Below, in pieces: positions 24,979-33,708 of a DNA stretch of 64,000 nucleotides. The stretch is from Streptomyces flaveus (GTDB taxonomy: Bacteria > Actinomycetota > Actinomycetes > Streptomycetales > Streptomycetaceae). The DNA lies in assembly GCF_014647675.1 (NCBI RefSeq), contig NZ_BMPQ01000033.1, positions 1-64,000 on the forward strand, read 5' to 3'. A model generated the notes under the pieces. That model had not been told where the DNA came from, made no database searches, and worked only from the letters and a program-made list of their open reading frames with translations. Each line of letters begins with the position of its first letter. Position 1 is the first letter of the stretch. A program made the translations under genes and the position numbers.

Positions 24979-27296
24979 GCGTCTGCGTCTCCCTTACGTT
25001 CCTGAAGCTCGCCCAACTCGATCTCGAAGCCCCCCGCGACCGCCGTACCCGCCGCCTCCCCGATACCCACGTCGTGCCGGAACCGGTGCTCCAGACAGGC
25101 CCGTAGCAGCGTCAGCGTCGTGTGGGACGCCTCGTCGAGCAGGGGCTGCTTCTGCGCCTCGACCACTTGGGCCAGTTCTTGATGGGTCATCAGGCCCATG
25201 GGCCGGGCGATGAACGGGCGCAGGGTGAGAGTGGTCAGGACGTAAAGGTCGATCGTGCCGTCCGCACTTCCCACGGCCAGCACATCGCCCCTCGGCGACA
25301 GCCGCGTGATGAGGGTCATGCTTACGTTGTCGTTGAGCGCTATTCGCTCGGATATGAGCGCGTCGGGCACGGGAGCGTCGCGGGTCGGCGGCACATCAAG
25401 GAGTTCCAGGTGCAGCTCGTAGGTGAGGTCGACCGCGACGAACCGGTTCAGCGCGGGCGACCAGGCGAGGGCCGTCAGATCGACCGAAGGTGACCAGGCG
25501 GGGATGGTCATCGAGGGTTCGGCGGAGGTGAGCGGCTCGTGCCACACTTTCAGTTCGCCCGTATTGGTGCAGCTGACGAGGGTGGACGGCGACAGGGCGA
25601 CGGGGATGTTCTCCAGTGTTCCCGAGCCGTCGTCGAGCTTGTTCACCACGAAGCTGCCGAGGTCGGCGACCACGGCAGCTTCAAAGACGTCGACTATGGC
25701 GATGAGCCGACCGTCGGGATCCACCGCGGCGATCAGCGGTTCGAAGTCTTCGCCCAGGCCGTTCAGTACTCCGCTGGCGGCGAGGTCACCATGGGGCCCG
25801 CCGATGAACAACACCGGATGATCGGAAAGATCCGCCTTGCTGAGCAGTGCGGACACAGCGAAGGCACGGTCTCCGGCAATGCGCTTCAGGCCCGTGATTT
25901 CGTCGACTCCCGGGTCGAGTGCCCGTACGCCGCTGCCGTCCACATGGTGGATCTTCGGCCTGCGGTGATTTCCCCCCTCCGCGCGGTAATCCATGTAGTA
26001 CGGATCGGCCTCCGCGACGACCATGGTTCCGGAGCCCAGATGCGCGACTCGGTCCAGCGGATCTGTGAAGTCGCAATGCAGCCGCGACAGCGTTCCGCTG
26101 CCAAGGTCCACGATCCCCGCCCGGGCGAGGATCGGTTCCTCGGCAGGGGGTCCGTCGCCCACGAAGGCGAGTTGGGTACCGTCCGGCGAGAAATCGAGGT
26201 CGGTGATACCAGCGAGCCGCTCGTCGAGGTCGGCGAGCCTGATCCGGGTGTGCGGGGCGGGCGAAGACTCGGCCGCTCCCGACAGGATGCTCACGGAGCC
26301 GTCCACAGCCTGTGGATCCGCGGCGCGCAGTGCCTCGAACGCGTCGCGGTCCTCCTCTCCGGCGGGGCGCCAGCCCTCGAAAGCGCGAACCGTACGGACA
26401 GCTTCCGCCAGCGGCATCAGCAGGGTGAACGACCACAATCGGTCCCAGTCCCGCTGCTCTTTCAACTGCCGTACCAAGTACGCGCGTTCCTGCTCGGTGA
26501 GCGACGCGAAGTCGCCCTGCGCGGAACGCTGCCCCGCCAGCACCCGCAGCGCGTCGATGCCGCCGAATGCGGTCATCGCCTCCCGCAACGCCGAGCGCTC
26601 CTCGGCGGAGGCGCCCCGATACCCGAGCGCCAGCAGCGCCCCCTCAGGATCCAGTGCCCGGTACTGCTCGTGCTGACCGGTCCGTACGAAGAAGACGGCG
26701 CGCTGTACCTCGTCCGTGGGGGCGAGGTGGTGCTCGGCGCAGAACGCCGCCGCCTCGGGCGAGTTGAGCGCCGCCGTGCAGTACAGGTCGATGACCTCGG
26801 GATCGCTCAGTGCCAGGAACCGGACTCGGGCCCGTTCACCGAGAGGGTGGCCGAAGCGGGTGGCGGCATCGACGAGCAACTGGGCCTCGACAGCCACGCT
26901 TTCGTCGCCGAGCGCGAGACGGCTGAGGACGCGCACCTTCTGGCTCTCGGTGGTCGTTGCGGAGCGGTTCCAACGCCGCAGCAGTGACCACAACCCGGCC
27001 TCGTGGTCGTCGAGCCAGTCGTGCCAAGCAGCGTCAACGAGGATGTCGGGAACCGGTGTTGAGCCAGTCGGCAGCTCCGCCACGAGCGGGGAGTCCCACC
27101 GCCGCCGGTTCGGCCCGGACACCGGCGGCTCCGCCCAGGCCCGCCAAACCGTCTCAGGGCCGAGGGAGTCGAGGGCGTCAGCGACAGCGCGTACAGCCGT
27201 CGGCGCACCGGAGTCGGCCGCGCGCAGCACCGTCACCAGAGACCTGAGGCGCCACCTGGACGCTCGCCCCACCAGCACGGCGATCCGTACCCGCAT
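24975..27296 (-). CDS. propeller-repeat protein B, paired with Hsp70
   Basis: A 773-aa protein with two parts. Residues ~1-370 are helical, with blocks such as LRSLVTVLRAADSGAPTAVR, VLSRLALGDESVAVEAQLL and IDALRVLAGQRS. From ~380 onwards WD40-like strands recur (ITDLDFSPDGTQLAFVG, LTALAWSPALNRFVAVD, TRLSPRGDVLAVGSADGTID), and the end carries LEHRFRHDVGIGEA. It is a clear paralogue of the 772-aa protein encoded five bases upstream. Start ATG 27296. No catalytic motif, signal peptide or membrane segment is visible. It is likely a scaffold or sensor for the Hsp70 partner; the family is not one I can name. Confidence 0.75.
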   Translation of the reverse strand: MRVRIAVLVGRASRWRLRSLVTVLRAADSGAPTAVRAVADALDSLGPETVWRAWAEPPVSGPNRRRWDSPLVAELPTGSTPVPDILVDAAWHDWLDDHEAGLWSLLRRWNRSATTTESQKVRVLSRLALGDESVAVEAQLLVDAATRFGHPLGERARVRFLALSDPEVIDLYCTAALNSPEAAAFCAEHHLAPTDEVQRAVFFVRTGQHEQYRALDPEGALLALGYRGASAEERSALREAMTAFGGIDALRVLAGQRSAQGDFASLTEQERAYLVRQLKEQRDWDRLWSFTLLMPLAEAVRTVRAFEGWRPAGEEDRDAFEALRAADPQAVDGSVSILSGAAESSPAPHTRIRLADLDERLAGITDLDFSPDGTQLAFVGDGPPAEEPILARAGIVDLGSGTLSRLHCDFTDPLDRVAHLGSGTMVVAEADPYYMDYRAEGGNHRRPKIHHVDGSGVRALDPGVDEITGLKRIAGDRAFAVSALLSKADLSDHPVLFIGGPHGDLAASGVLNGLGEDFEPLIAAVDPDGRLIAIVDVFEAAVVADLGSFVVNKLDDGSGTLENIPVALSPSTLVSCTNTGELKVWHEPLTSAEPSMTIPAWSPSVDLTALAWSPALNRFVAVDLTYELHLELLDVPPTRDAPVPDALISERIALNDNVSMTLITRLSPRGDVLAVGSADGTIDLYVLTTLTLRPFIARPMGLMTHQELAQVVEAQKQPLLDEASHTTLTLLRACLEHRFRHDVGIGEAAGTAVAGGFEIELGELQERKGDADA

Positions 27297-27301
27297 CGGC
27301 C

Positions 27302-29620
27302 TCACTCCGTCCCGTCCCCGCCGAGGGAAAGGTATCCGTCCCCGCCGAGCGCGATGTCGTGGTCGAACAGTACGGCCGTATCCGCCTCGTCCCCGATGCC
27401 GATGTCGTGCTGGAAGCGGTGGACCAGGCAGGCCGACAGCAGATCCAGTGCCTGTCGGGCCGTGTGGCCGAGGTCCGGGTACTGCTGGAGCCTGGTCACC
27501 TCCGCCAGGTCGTGGCGTCGCAGGGAACCCATGGTCCTGGAGGGGACCCAGTCCTGGGGCGTGAGGTCGTACAGGTTGACGGTGGTGCCCTCGCCCGCCA
27601 CGGCGAGGACGTTGCCCTTGGGGGACAGGCGTACACAGGGGCGTACACGATCGGCGCCGACGAGTTCGATCCGCTCGTGTATGAACTCGCGGGGCATGGG
27701 AGTGTCGGCGGTCGGCGGCACGGCGAGGATCTCCAGGTGCCCGTCGTTGACCGTCAGGAACCGGTGCAGGGAGGGCGACCAGGCGAGGCCGGTCGCGAGC
27801 CGGTCGTCGGACCAGGGCAGGGCCTGGGCCCCGGCCCAGACCTGGACTGTGGCCGGTGTCTGCCTCGTGGTGAGCGGGTCGTGCCACACGCTCAGAGCGC
27901 CGGTGAGAGAGATACGGACAAGGGCGGACGGCGAGAAGGCGGCGTTCTCCCAGCCGCGAGTCCTTCTTGCGGAGCCGTGGCGGCCGTAGTCGAGCCTGTT
28001 GACCCTCCCGTCGGCGAGGTCGGTGACCACGACGTCGTCCGGACCGAGGGCCGCGATCGTCCGGCCGTCGGGGTGCACAGCGGTGACCCACGGATGGGCT
28101 CCGTACAGCCTGCGAGGCAGACCGCTCTCGGCGAACGGCCCGTCGCCCTCGCCGACGCACACCTCGAACTCCACGTTCGTGCCGGACCGCCACTGCGTAC
28201 CCACCATGAACGCCCGTTCCCCGACGATGCGCTCCAGCCCGCAGTAACGGTTGGCCCGGAAATCGAGCGCCCGCACACCGTGGTGATCGACGTGGTAGAG
28301 CTTCTTCCCGTTCGCGGGCCCGGCCGACCTCGAATAGTCCTCGGCGACGACGACGGTGTCCCGACCCACATGCGCCACGTGGGTCAGGCGATGCGGGAAT
28401 TCGGAGTGCAGCTGCGAGACCTCCTTGCTGCGGACGTCCACGACTCCTGCCTCAAAGCCCCCGATGAAGGCGAGTTGTCTCCCGTCCGAGGAGAAGTCGA
28501 GATCATGCACAGCGAACTCCGTGTTGGGACCGCCGAGCGTGACCGGAATGGGCTCGATGCGCGCAGGCATGGAGGACACGGCACTCAGCCCGTCGTCGAC
28601 GACCGCCGGGTTCGCGGTCCGCAGCGCCTCGAACAACTCGCCGTCCTCCGCTGCGGACGGCCGCCATCTGCCGAATGCCTGTGTCGTGGCGACGGCCTCG
28701 GGCAAGGTCATCAGCGGGACCAGTCGCCACAGCCGGTCCCAGTCGCCCCGTTGCCTCAACTCCCGTACGAGATAACGCCGTTCACTCGCACTGAGGGTGA
28801 CGAAGTCCTGCCGCTCGGAACGCTGCCCGGCCAGCACCCGGAGCGTGTCGATACCGCTGAGGGCGGTCATCGCGCGCCGCAACTCCGCCCGTTCCTCCGC
28901 CGACGCGCCGCGGTAGGCGAGGCCGAGGAGTGTGCCGTCGGGGTCCTGCGCCTCGTACTGCTCCTGCTGTCCGGTGCGTACGAAGAACACGACGCGCTTG
29001 ACCTCGTCGACCGGGGCGAGATGGTGCGCGATGCAGAACGCCGTCGCCTCGCGCGAGTCCACGGCCGCCGCGCAGTACAGGTCGACGGTCTCCGGACCGT
29101 CTTGCGCGAACAGGCGGTTACGGGCCGTCTCGCCGATTGGGTGGTCGAAGCGCAGGGCGGTGTCGACCAGCAGACGCGCGTCCACCGACACCTCGTCGTC
29201 GCCGAGTGCCAGCCGGCTGAGCACCCGCGTGCTGTAACCGGCCCCGGCCCTGGCGGGGAGTTTCCATTGCTCCAGCAGGGACCACAGCGCGGCGTCCGCC
29301 TCATTCAGCCAGGTCTTCCATGCCAAGTTGACGACCCAGCCGGGAATCTCCGGGACATCGGCCCCCAACTCCGTCAGGACGGTGGAGTCCCAGCGTCGGG
29401 GCGGCGTTCCGGTCACCGACTCCGACGGCCGCAGCCAGGCCGACCAGACGGCTTCGTATCCCTTGGAACTGATGGCCCGTCCAAGGGTGCGTATGGCCGC
29501 CGGCTTGCCGGAGTCCGCCGCGCGCAGCACGGTCTCCAGGGACCAGGAGCCCAGCCGGGACCGCTCCCCGAGATCCAGACGCAGCAGCAAGGAGGCGGAC
29601 CACAGCCGCATCGCGCTCAC
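27302..29620 (-). CDS. propeller-repeat protein A, paired with Hsp70
   Basis: A 772-aa paralogue of the protein encoded at 24975-27296, sharing the order of all blocks: SWSLETVLRAADSGKPAAIR, VLSRLALGDDEVSVDARLL, HHLAPVDEVKRVVFFVRTGQ, IDTLRVLAGQRSE, then WD40-like DLDFSSDGRQLAFIGG and LSPKGNVLAVAGEG, and the closing LVHRFQHDIGIGDEA. The first gene of the operon; GTG 29620 has GGAGAG nearby, ATG 29611 is the alternative. The two proteins may form a heterodimeric platform. No enzymatic residues are seen. Confidence 0.75.
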   Translation of the reverse strand: MSAMRLWSASLLLRLDLGERSRLGSWSLETVLRAADSGKPAAIRTLGRAISSKGYEAVWSAWLRPSESVTGTPPRRWDSTVLTELGADVPEIPGWVVNLAWKTWLNEADAALWSLLEQWKLPARAGAGYSTRVLSRLALGDDEVSVDARLLVDTALRFDHPIGETARNRLFAQDGPETVDLYCAAAVDSREATAFCIAHHLAPVDEVKRVVFFVRTGQQEQYEAQDPDGTLLGLAYRGASAEERAELRRAMTALSGIDTLRVLAGQRSERQDFVTLSASERRYLVRELRQRGDWDRLWRLVPLMTLPEAVATTQAFGRWRPSAAEDGELFEALRTANPAVVDDGLSAVSSMPARIEPIPVTLGGPNTEFAVHDLDFSSDGRQLAFIGGFEAGVVDVRSKEVSQLHSEFPHRLTHVAHVGRDTVVVAEDYSRSAGPANGKKLYHVDHHGVRALDFRANRYCGLERIVGERAFMVGTQWRSGTNVEFEVCVGEGDGPFAESGLPRRLYGAHPWVTAVHPDGRTIAALGPDDVVVTDLADGRVNRLDYGRHGSARRTRGWENAAFSPSALVRISLTGALSVWHDPLTTRQTPATVQVWAGAQALPWSDDRLATGLAWSPSLHRFLTVNDGHLEILAVPPTADTPMPREFIHERIELVGADRVRPCVRLSPKGNVLAVAGEGTTVNLYDLTPQDWVPSRTMGSLRRHDLAEVTRLQQYPDLGHTARQALDLLSACLVHRFQHDIGIGDEADTAVLFDHDIALGGDGYLSLGGDGTE

Positions 29621-29736
29621 TCACCCCTCTCCGAGCCCTTACGGCCCCATCAGCGTCGTACAGGACCTCCGGGACCGGTCCCGGAGCCCGGCCTCTGAGC
29701 CAACTCTCCCCAAACTCCCGGCCCTTGACGCTCCCC
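29621..29736. promoter_or_regulatory. upstream region of the propeller-Hsp70 operon
   Basis: This 116-bp stretch should hold the operon promoter on the minus strand, but no convincing -35/-10 pair could be picked. It abuts the LacI/MalG scar, so the operon may have acquired or lost regulatory DNA there. Confidence 0.3.
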
Positions 29737-30010
29737 TCAGCCCTTGATGCTCCCCGCCGTGAGCCCGCCCACGATGAAGCGCAGGAACGAGGATTCGTTC
29801 TCGGACTCGCAGGGCGAGAGCAACAGGTCGTACCCAAACTTCGTGGCGGCCTCGGCCACCCCGCCGATGAAGCCGAGCTGCATCCCGGTGTACCGCCGGT
29901 CCCGCCCGGCGGGCGGATAGAGCAGTCCGAGGGTGTGGGTACGACCACTGCCGGGGCCCGAGCCGGCTTCGTCACCCCCGGGGGCCGGCTCGCCCCTTCG
30001 CCCGCTCATC
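29737..30010 (-). pseudogene. LacI-type regulator fragment fused to MalG-type permease tail
   Basis: One minus-strand frame first encodes the beginning of a LacI-family effector domain (THTLGLLYPPAGRDRRYTGM, QLGFIGGVAEAATKFGYDLL, LSPCES), then switches without a stop to FLRFIVGGLTAGSIKG, the characteristic C-terminus of MalG-type sugar ABC permeases. The LacI DNA-binding head is missing and so is the body of the permease. The simplest reading is a deletion that removed a sugar transporter operon and joined its two ends. Confidence 0.6.
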
Positions 30011-30011
30011 T

Positions 30012-32357
30012 TCAGCTGGCCGGGAGGGGTTGTTCGGCCCAGATGGTTTTGCCCGTGGAGGTCTGGCGGGTGCCCCAGCCCTGGGTGAGCTGGGCGACCA
30101 TGTGCAGGCCTCGGCCGCCCTCGTCGAAGATGCGGGCGCGGCGCAGATGGGGAGCCGTACTGCTGGCGTCGGAGACCTCGCAGATGAGGGCGCGGTCGCG
30201 GATCAGGCGCAGGCCTATGGGGACCGCTCCGTACCGGATGGCGTTGGTGACCAGCTCGCTCACCACCAGCTCGGTGATGAACGCCGCCTCTTCCAGCCCC
30301 CAGGTCGCCAGTTGGCGGGAGGTCTGGGCGCGGGCGGCGGCGACGATCGCGGGGTCGGACGGCAGGGCCCAGGCGGCGACCTGGTCGGCGTGCAGCGCGC
30401 GGGTGCGCGCGAGAAGCAGGGCCACGTCGTCGGCTCGGCTGTCGGGCAGCAGCGCCTTGAGGATGGCGTCGCAGGTGACGTCGAGCGAGGGCACGGGGGA
30501 GGCGAGGGCCTGGCACAGCCGGTCGAGACCGGCACCGACGTCATGGTCGCGGGCCTCGACGAGTCCGTCGGTGTAGAAGGCGAGCAGGGAACCCTCGGGC
30601 AGTTCGATCTCGGTGGACTCGAAGGGCAGCCCGCCCACCCCCAGCAGCGGCCCGGGCGAGAGCTCGACCAGGGTGACCGTACCGTCGGGCAGCAGCACGG
30701 CGGGCGGCGGATGGCCGGCGCTGGCGAGGGTGCACATGCGCGAGACCGGATCGTAGACGGCGTACAGACAGGTGGCGCCGATCTCACCGAAGTCGCCGGG
30801 GTCCGGCAGGTCCGCGGAGAGGGGCTCGTCGTAGTCCGAGGCGAGATGGGTGACCAGGTCGTCGAGATGGGTGAGGAGCTCGTCCGGCGGCAGATCGACA
30901 TCCGCGAGCGTACGTACGGCCGTACGCAGCCGCCCCATCGTCGCCGAGGCGTGCAGCCCATGGCCGACCACGTCCCCGACGACCAGCGCGACCCGCGTAC
31001 CGGAAAGCGGCACCACGTCGAACCAGTCGCCGCCCACCCCGGCCCCCGAACCGGCTGGCAGATAACGGAACGCGACCTCGACGGCCGCCTGCTCGGGGAA
31101 CTCGCGCGGCAGGAGGCTGCGTTGCAGCGTGAGCGCGTTGGTGCGCTCGCGGGTGTAACGGCGCGCGTTGTCCACGCCGACGGCCGCCCGTCCCGCCAGC
31201 TCCTCGGCGAGGACCAGATCGTCCTGGGCGAAGGGCTCCGAGGACCGGCCCCGGGCGAAGACGGCCACCCCGAGCGTGATCCCGCGGGCCCGCAGCGGAA
31301 CCGCCATGATCGAGTGGAGACCCTGCCCGCGTACGCTCGCGCTCCTGGCCTCGCTCTGCCCGATCCACCGCACGAAGTCGGGATCGTCCGCCCCGCTGAG
31401 CACCGCCCGCCCGGTGGCCAGACAGCGCGCCGGAGGCGAGAACGAGGGGTAGGTGTCGGCCTCGCCGAGGCCGACCGCCGCCTCGGGCGACTCCTCGGAG
31501 CCGGACGCGTGCGCGATCCGCCGCAGCACCACGTCCACGTCGACCGGTCCCGCGACCGGTTCCTCCCCGCGGGTCACGGATTCGAGCAGGTCCACGCTGA
31601 TGAAGTCGGCGAGCCGGGGCACGACCAGATCGGCGAGTTCCTGGGCGGTACGGGTCACATCCAGGGTGGTGCCGATACTGGTGCCCGCCTCGTTCAGCAG
31701 GGCCAGCCGCTGCCGCGCCCAGTGCTGCTCGCTGCTGTCGAACGTGGCGGTGCCGACCCCGCACACCCGGCCGGTGGCGGGATCCCGGACGGGCCACATC
31801 TCGGTGACCCAGGCATGCTGACGGAGGGCGGACGGTGCAGGCGTACAGCCCTCGTAACGCGTCGGTGTCGCCTGCTCGACGACCCGGTCGACGGACCGCA
31901 GAAATGCCTCGTTCCCCTCGTTCGGGTACTCGTCGGTGTGCTGCCCCGACGCGGCGACGTGCCACCCGTGCGAATCCTTGGTGAGGGCGGACATGGCGAT
32001 CGAGGACTGGGTGAACGCCCACTCCACCACCTCGTGGTGGTACGCCGACTCGGGCGCGTCCGTGGTGGCGGTCACGAGGAACGACTGCGTCTTGCCGTTC
32101 CGGTCCAGAGAGGGGGCGGAGTGCACGGTGAGATCGAGGCGGTGACCGTCCTGATGGCGGAGGGCCGCCGTGCCGCTCCACTCCCGCGAACTGGCCAGGG
32201 CGTAACCGGTGGCGCCGGAGAGTCCCACCGTGGCGAGCAGATCGACCGCGGTGCGCCCCACGATCTCAGGCGCGCTGTAACCCAGCAGTCGGCGAGCTCC
32301 TTCGCTCCAGCCCGTGACGATGCCCTGTGGGCTGATGGTGGCTGTGGCGGTGTCCAT
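30012..32357 (-). CDS. PAS-GAF-SpoIIE phosphatase with HATPase domain
   Basis: A 781-aa signalling protein. A PAS domain fills residues ~5-95 (GWSEGARRLLGYSAPEIVGR), a second PAS-like stretch follows, a GAF domain covers ~215-400, a PP2C/SpoIIE phosphatase domain starts at VGGDWFDVVPL and continues with VVGDVVGHG, and an anti-sigma-type HATPase ends the chain (ELVVSELVTNAIRYG, DEGGRGLHMV). Such proteins dephosphorylate anti-anti-sigma factors and can also bind sigma or phosphorylate partners, linking a sensed signal to alternative sigma factors. Cytoplasmic; no membrane segment. It is transcribed alone from its own region. Confidence 0.85.
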   Translation of the reverse strand: MDTATATISPQGIVTGWSEGARRLLGYSAPEIVGRTAVDLLATVGLSGATGYALASSREWSGTAALRHQDGHRLDLTVHSAPSLDRNGKTQSFLVTATTDAPESAYHHEVVEWAFTQSSIAMSALTKDSHGWHVAASGQHTDEYPNEGNEAFLRSVDRVVEQATPTRYEGCTPAPSALRQHAWVTEMWPVRDPATGRVCGVGTATFDSSEQHWARQRLALLNEAGTSIGTTLDVTRTAQELADLVVPRLADFISVDLLESVTRGEEPVAGPVDVDVVLRRIAHASGSEESPEAAVGLGEADTYPSFSPPARCLATGRAVLSGADDPDFVRWIGQSEARSASVRGQGLHSIMAVPLRARGITLGVAVFARGRSSEPFAQDDLVLAEELAGRAAVGVDNARRYTRERTNALTLQRSLLPREFPEQAAVEVAFRYLPAGSGAGVGGDWFDVVPLSGTRVALVVGDVVGHGLHASATMGRLRTAVRTLADVDLPPDELLTHLDDLVTHLASDYDEPLSADLPDPGDFGEIGATCLYAVYDPVSRMCTLASAGHPPPAVLLPDGTVTLVELSPGPLLGVGGLPFESTEIELPEGSLLAFYTDGLVEARDHDVGAGLDRLCQALASPVPSLDVTCDAILKALLPDSRADDVALLLARTRALHADQVAAWALPSDPAIVAAARAQTSRQLATWGLEEAAFITELVVSELVTNAIRYGAVPIGLRLIRDRALICEVSDASSTAPHLRRARIFDEGGRGLHMVAQLTQGWGTRQTSTGKTIWAEQPLPAS

Positions 32358-32671
32358 CGTCGCTCACTTCGCGCTTCACTCAATCGTGGCGCTTCGCTCG
32401 ATCGCGCCAGTCATGTCAGACATATCGGTACTGTCCTTGTCAGTCCTCAGCGTGCGCGCTCAGGACTGAACGGACAAGTCGGACCCGCGTGTAGAACGAA
32501 TGCGCCGAAGACCGTACGAAGACCGCCCGCCGTGAGCGCATCCTCGTCGGCGTACGTACGAGGAAAGGGACCCCGAGGTTCTTGTTCACCGACACAAGCT
32601 TCAACTCAGGGTGTACTTAGGGCCTCCTTAGCATTAACGGCTAGCATCGTCCCCGTTGTCGAGGGAGTGAG
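32358..32671. promoter_or_regulatory. intergenic region with imperfect 13-bp inverted repeat
   Basis: This 314-bp spacer lies between the divergent phosphatase and glycosyltransferase genes. TCAGTCCTCAGCG (32440-32452) pairs with CGCTCAGGACTGA (32457-32469) with one mismatch around TGCG. It could be an operator or attenuator 83 bp upstream of the phosphatase start. No gene is seen. Confidence 0.4.
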
Positions 32672-33568
32672 GTGGGCATCGTGTCGGTCGAACCGCGGAT
32701 CGCCGTTGCCGTGGTGACCATGGGGAATCGACCCGCGGAGGTCGAAGCGCTGCTGGTCTCGGTGGCCAAGCAGGACCTCCCGCCGGCAAGAGTCGTGGTC
32801 GTGGGGAACGGCTGCCCCCTTCCCGAGTTCACCGGACTTCCCTGCGAGGTCACCACCATCGAGCTCGACGAGAACCTCGGCTGCCCGGGCGGCCGGAACG
32901 TCGCGCTGCGGCAGCTGCGGGAGTTCGGCGACGTGGACGTCGTCGTCGAGCTGGACGACGACGGACTGCTCGTCGACACCGATGTCCTCAGCAAAGTACG
33001 GGACTTGTACGCCGCCGATCCGCGCCTGGGCATCGTGGCCTTCCGCATCGCCGACGAGCACGGCGAGACCCAGCGGCGCCATGTGCCCCGGCTCGGCGCC
33101 AAGGACCCGCTGCGCGGCGGACTCGTGACCGGCTTCCTCGGGGGCGCGCACGCCCTCTCCATGAAGATGCTCGCGGAGATCGGCGACTGGCCCGCGGAGT
33201 TCTTCTTCGCGCACGAGGAGACCGACCTGGCGTGGCGGGCCGCCGACGCCGGCTGGACCATCCGGTACGTACCGGAACTGCTCCTCCAGCACCCCAAGAC
33301 CTCCCCCGCCCGGCACGCCATCTACCACCGGGTCACCGCCCGCAACCGCGTCTGGCTGACCAGGCGCCGGCTGCCCCTCCCGCTCATCCCCGTCCACCTG
33401 GGCGTCTGGATCGCGCTGACCCTCCTGCGTACGCGCTCCGTCGGCGGCCTGCGCGCCTGGTTCGGCGGCTTCGTGGAGGGCCTGCGGGAGCCGGGCGGCG
33501 AACGGCGGCCGATGCGCTGGCGAACCGTGTGGCATCTCGCACGACTGGGGCGACCGCCGGTCATCTGA
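32672..33568 (+). CDS. family 2 glycosyltransferase
   Basis: A 298-aa GT-A fold glycosyltransferase. The N-terminal strand AVAVVTMGNRPAEVEALLVS and VVVVGNGC begin the nucleotide-sugar site; NLGCPGGRN is typical of rhamnosyl/GT2 enzymes; DVVVELDDDGLL supplies the metal-binding aspartates, and FFFAHEETDLAWRAADAGW the acceptor-side ED motif. A short C-terminal helix (IPVHLGVWIALTLLRT) may contact the membrane. The start GTG 32672 has GAGGGAGTGAG before it. The sugar and acceptor are unknown, perhaps a cell-wall glycan or exopolysaccharide. Confidence 0.82.
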   Translation: MGIVSVEPRIAVAVVTMGNRPAEVEALLVSVAKQDLPPARVVVVGNGCPLPEFTGLPCEVTTIELDENLGCPGGRNVALRQLREFGDVDVVVELDDDGLLVDTDVLSKVRDLYAADPRLGIVAFRIADEHGETQRRHVPRLGAKDPLRGGLVTGFLGGAHALSMKMLAEIGDWPAEFFFAHEETDLAWRAADAGWTIRYVPELLLQHPKTSPARHAIYHRVTARNRVWLTRRRLPLPLIPVHLGVWIALTLLRTRSVGGLRAWFGGFVEGLREPGGERRPMRWRTVWHLARLGRPPVI

Positions 33569-33584
33569 GGTCCGGTGCGGTATC

Positions 33585-33620
33585 GCGCCCCTAGGAAGGC
33601 CGCAGGCCTCTTAGGGGCGC
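33585..33620 (+). terminator. long hairpin after the glycosyltransferase
   Basis: GCGCCCCTA at 33585-33593 and GGCC next to it pair with GGCC and TTAGGGGCGC up to 33620 around a GCA loop, with a small bulge. It lies 17 bases after the glycosyltransferase stop and could also stop the convergent polymerase gene. Confidence 0.75.
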
Positions 33621-33680
33621 GGGGCTGTGTCAATCTGCGGCTCCGCCGCGTGGGCGCGACCAGCCCCCACCGGCCCGCAG
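33613..33680. repeat. dispersed intergenic repeat, copy 1
   Basis: Begins AGGGGCGCGGGGCTGTGTCA and continues through GCGGCTCCGCCGCGTGGGCG and a GCGCGACCAGCC block to CCCGCAG. The same module recurs at 57904-57975, and a shorter version at 53802-53857, each time directly after a hairpin at a gene's 3' end. Confidence 0.75.
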
Positions 33681-33708
33681 TCGAATCACTGCACTTCCAG
33701 CGGAGCGC

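Noticed and set aside
24975..28193. A 1072-codon reading of the second propeller protein
   Set aside because: The first ~300 codons overlap the upstream paralogue in another frame and are arginine/proline-rich shadow sequence. Homology to the paralogue starts at ATG 27296.
27359..29698. Long plus-strand frame opposite the first propeller gene (and similar ones at 30030-32717, 46023-47672 and 33850-35427)
   Set aside because: These follow the antisense of clear genes, have valine/glycine/aspartate-rich composition without domains, and reflect high third-position GC.
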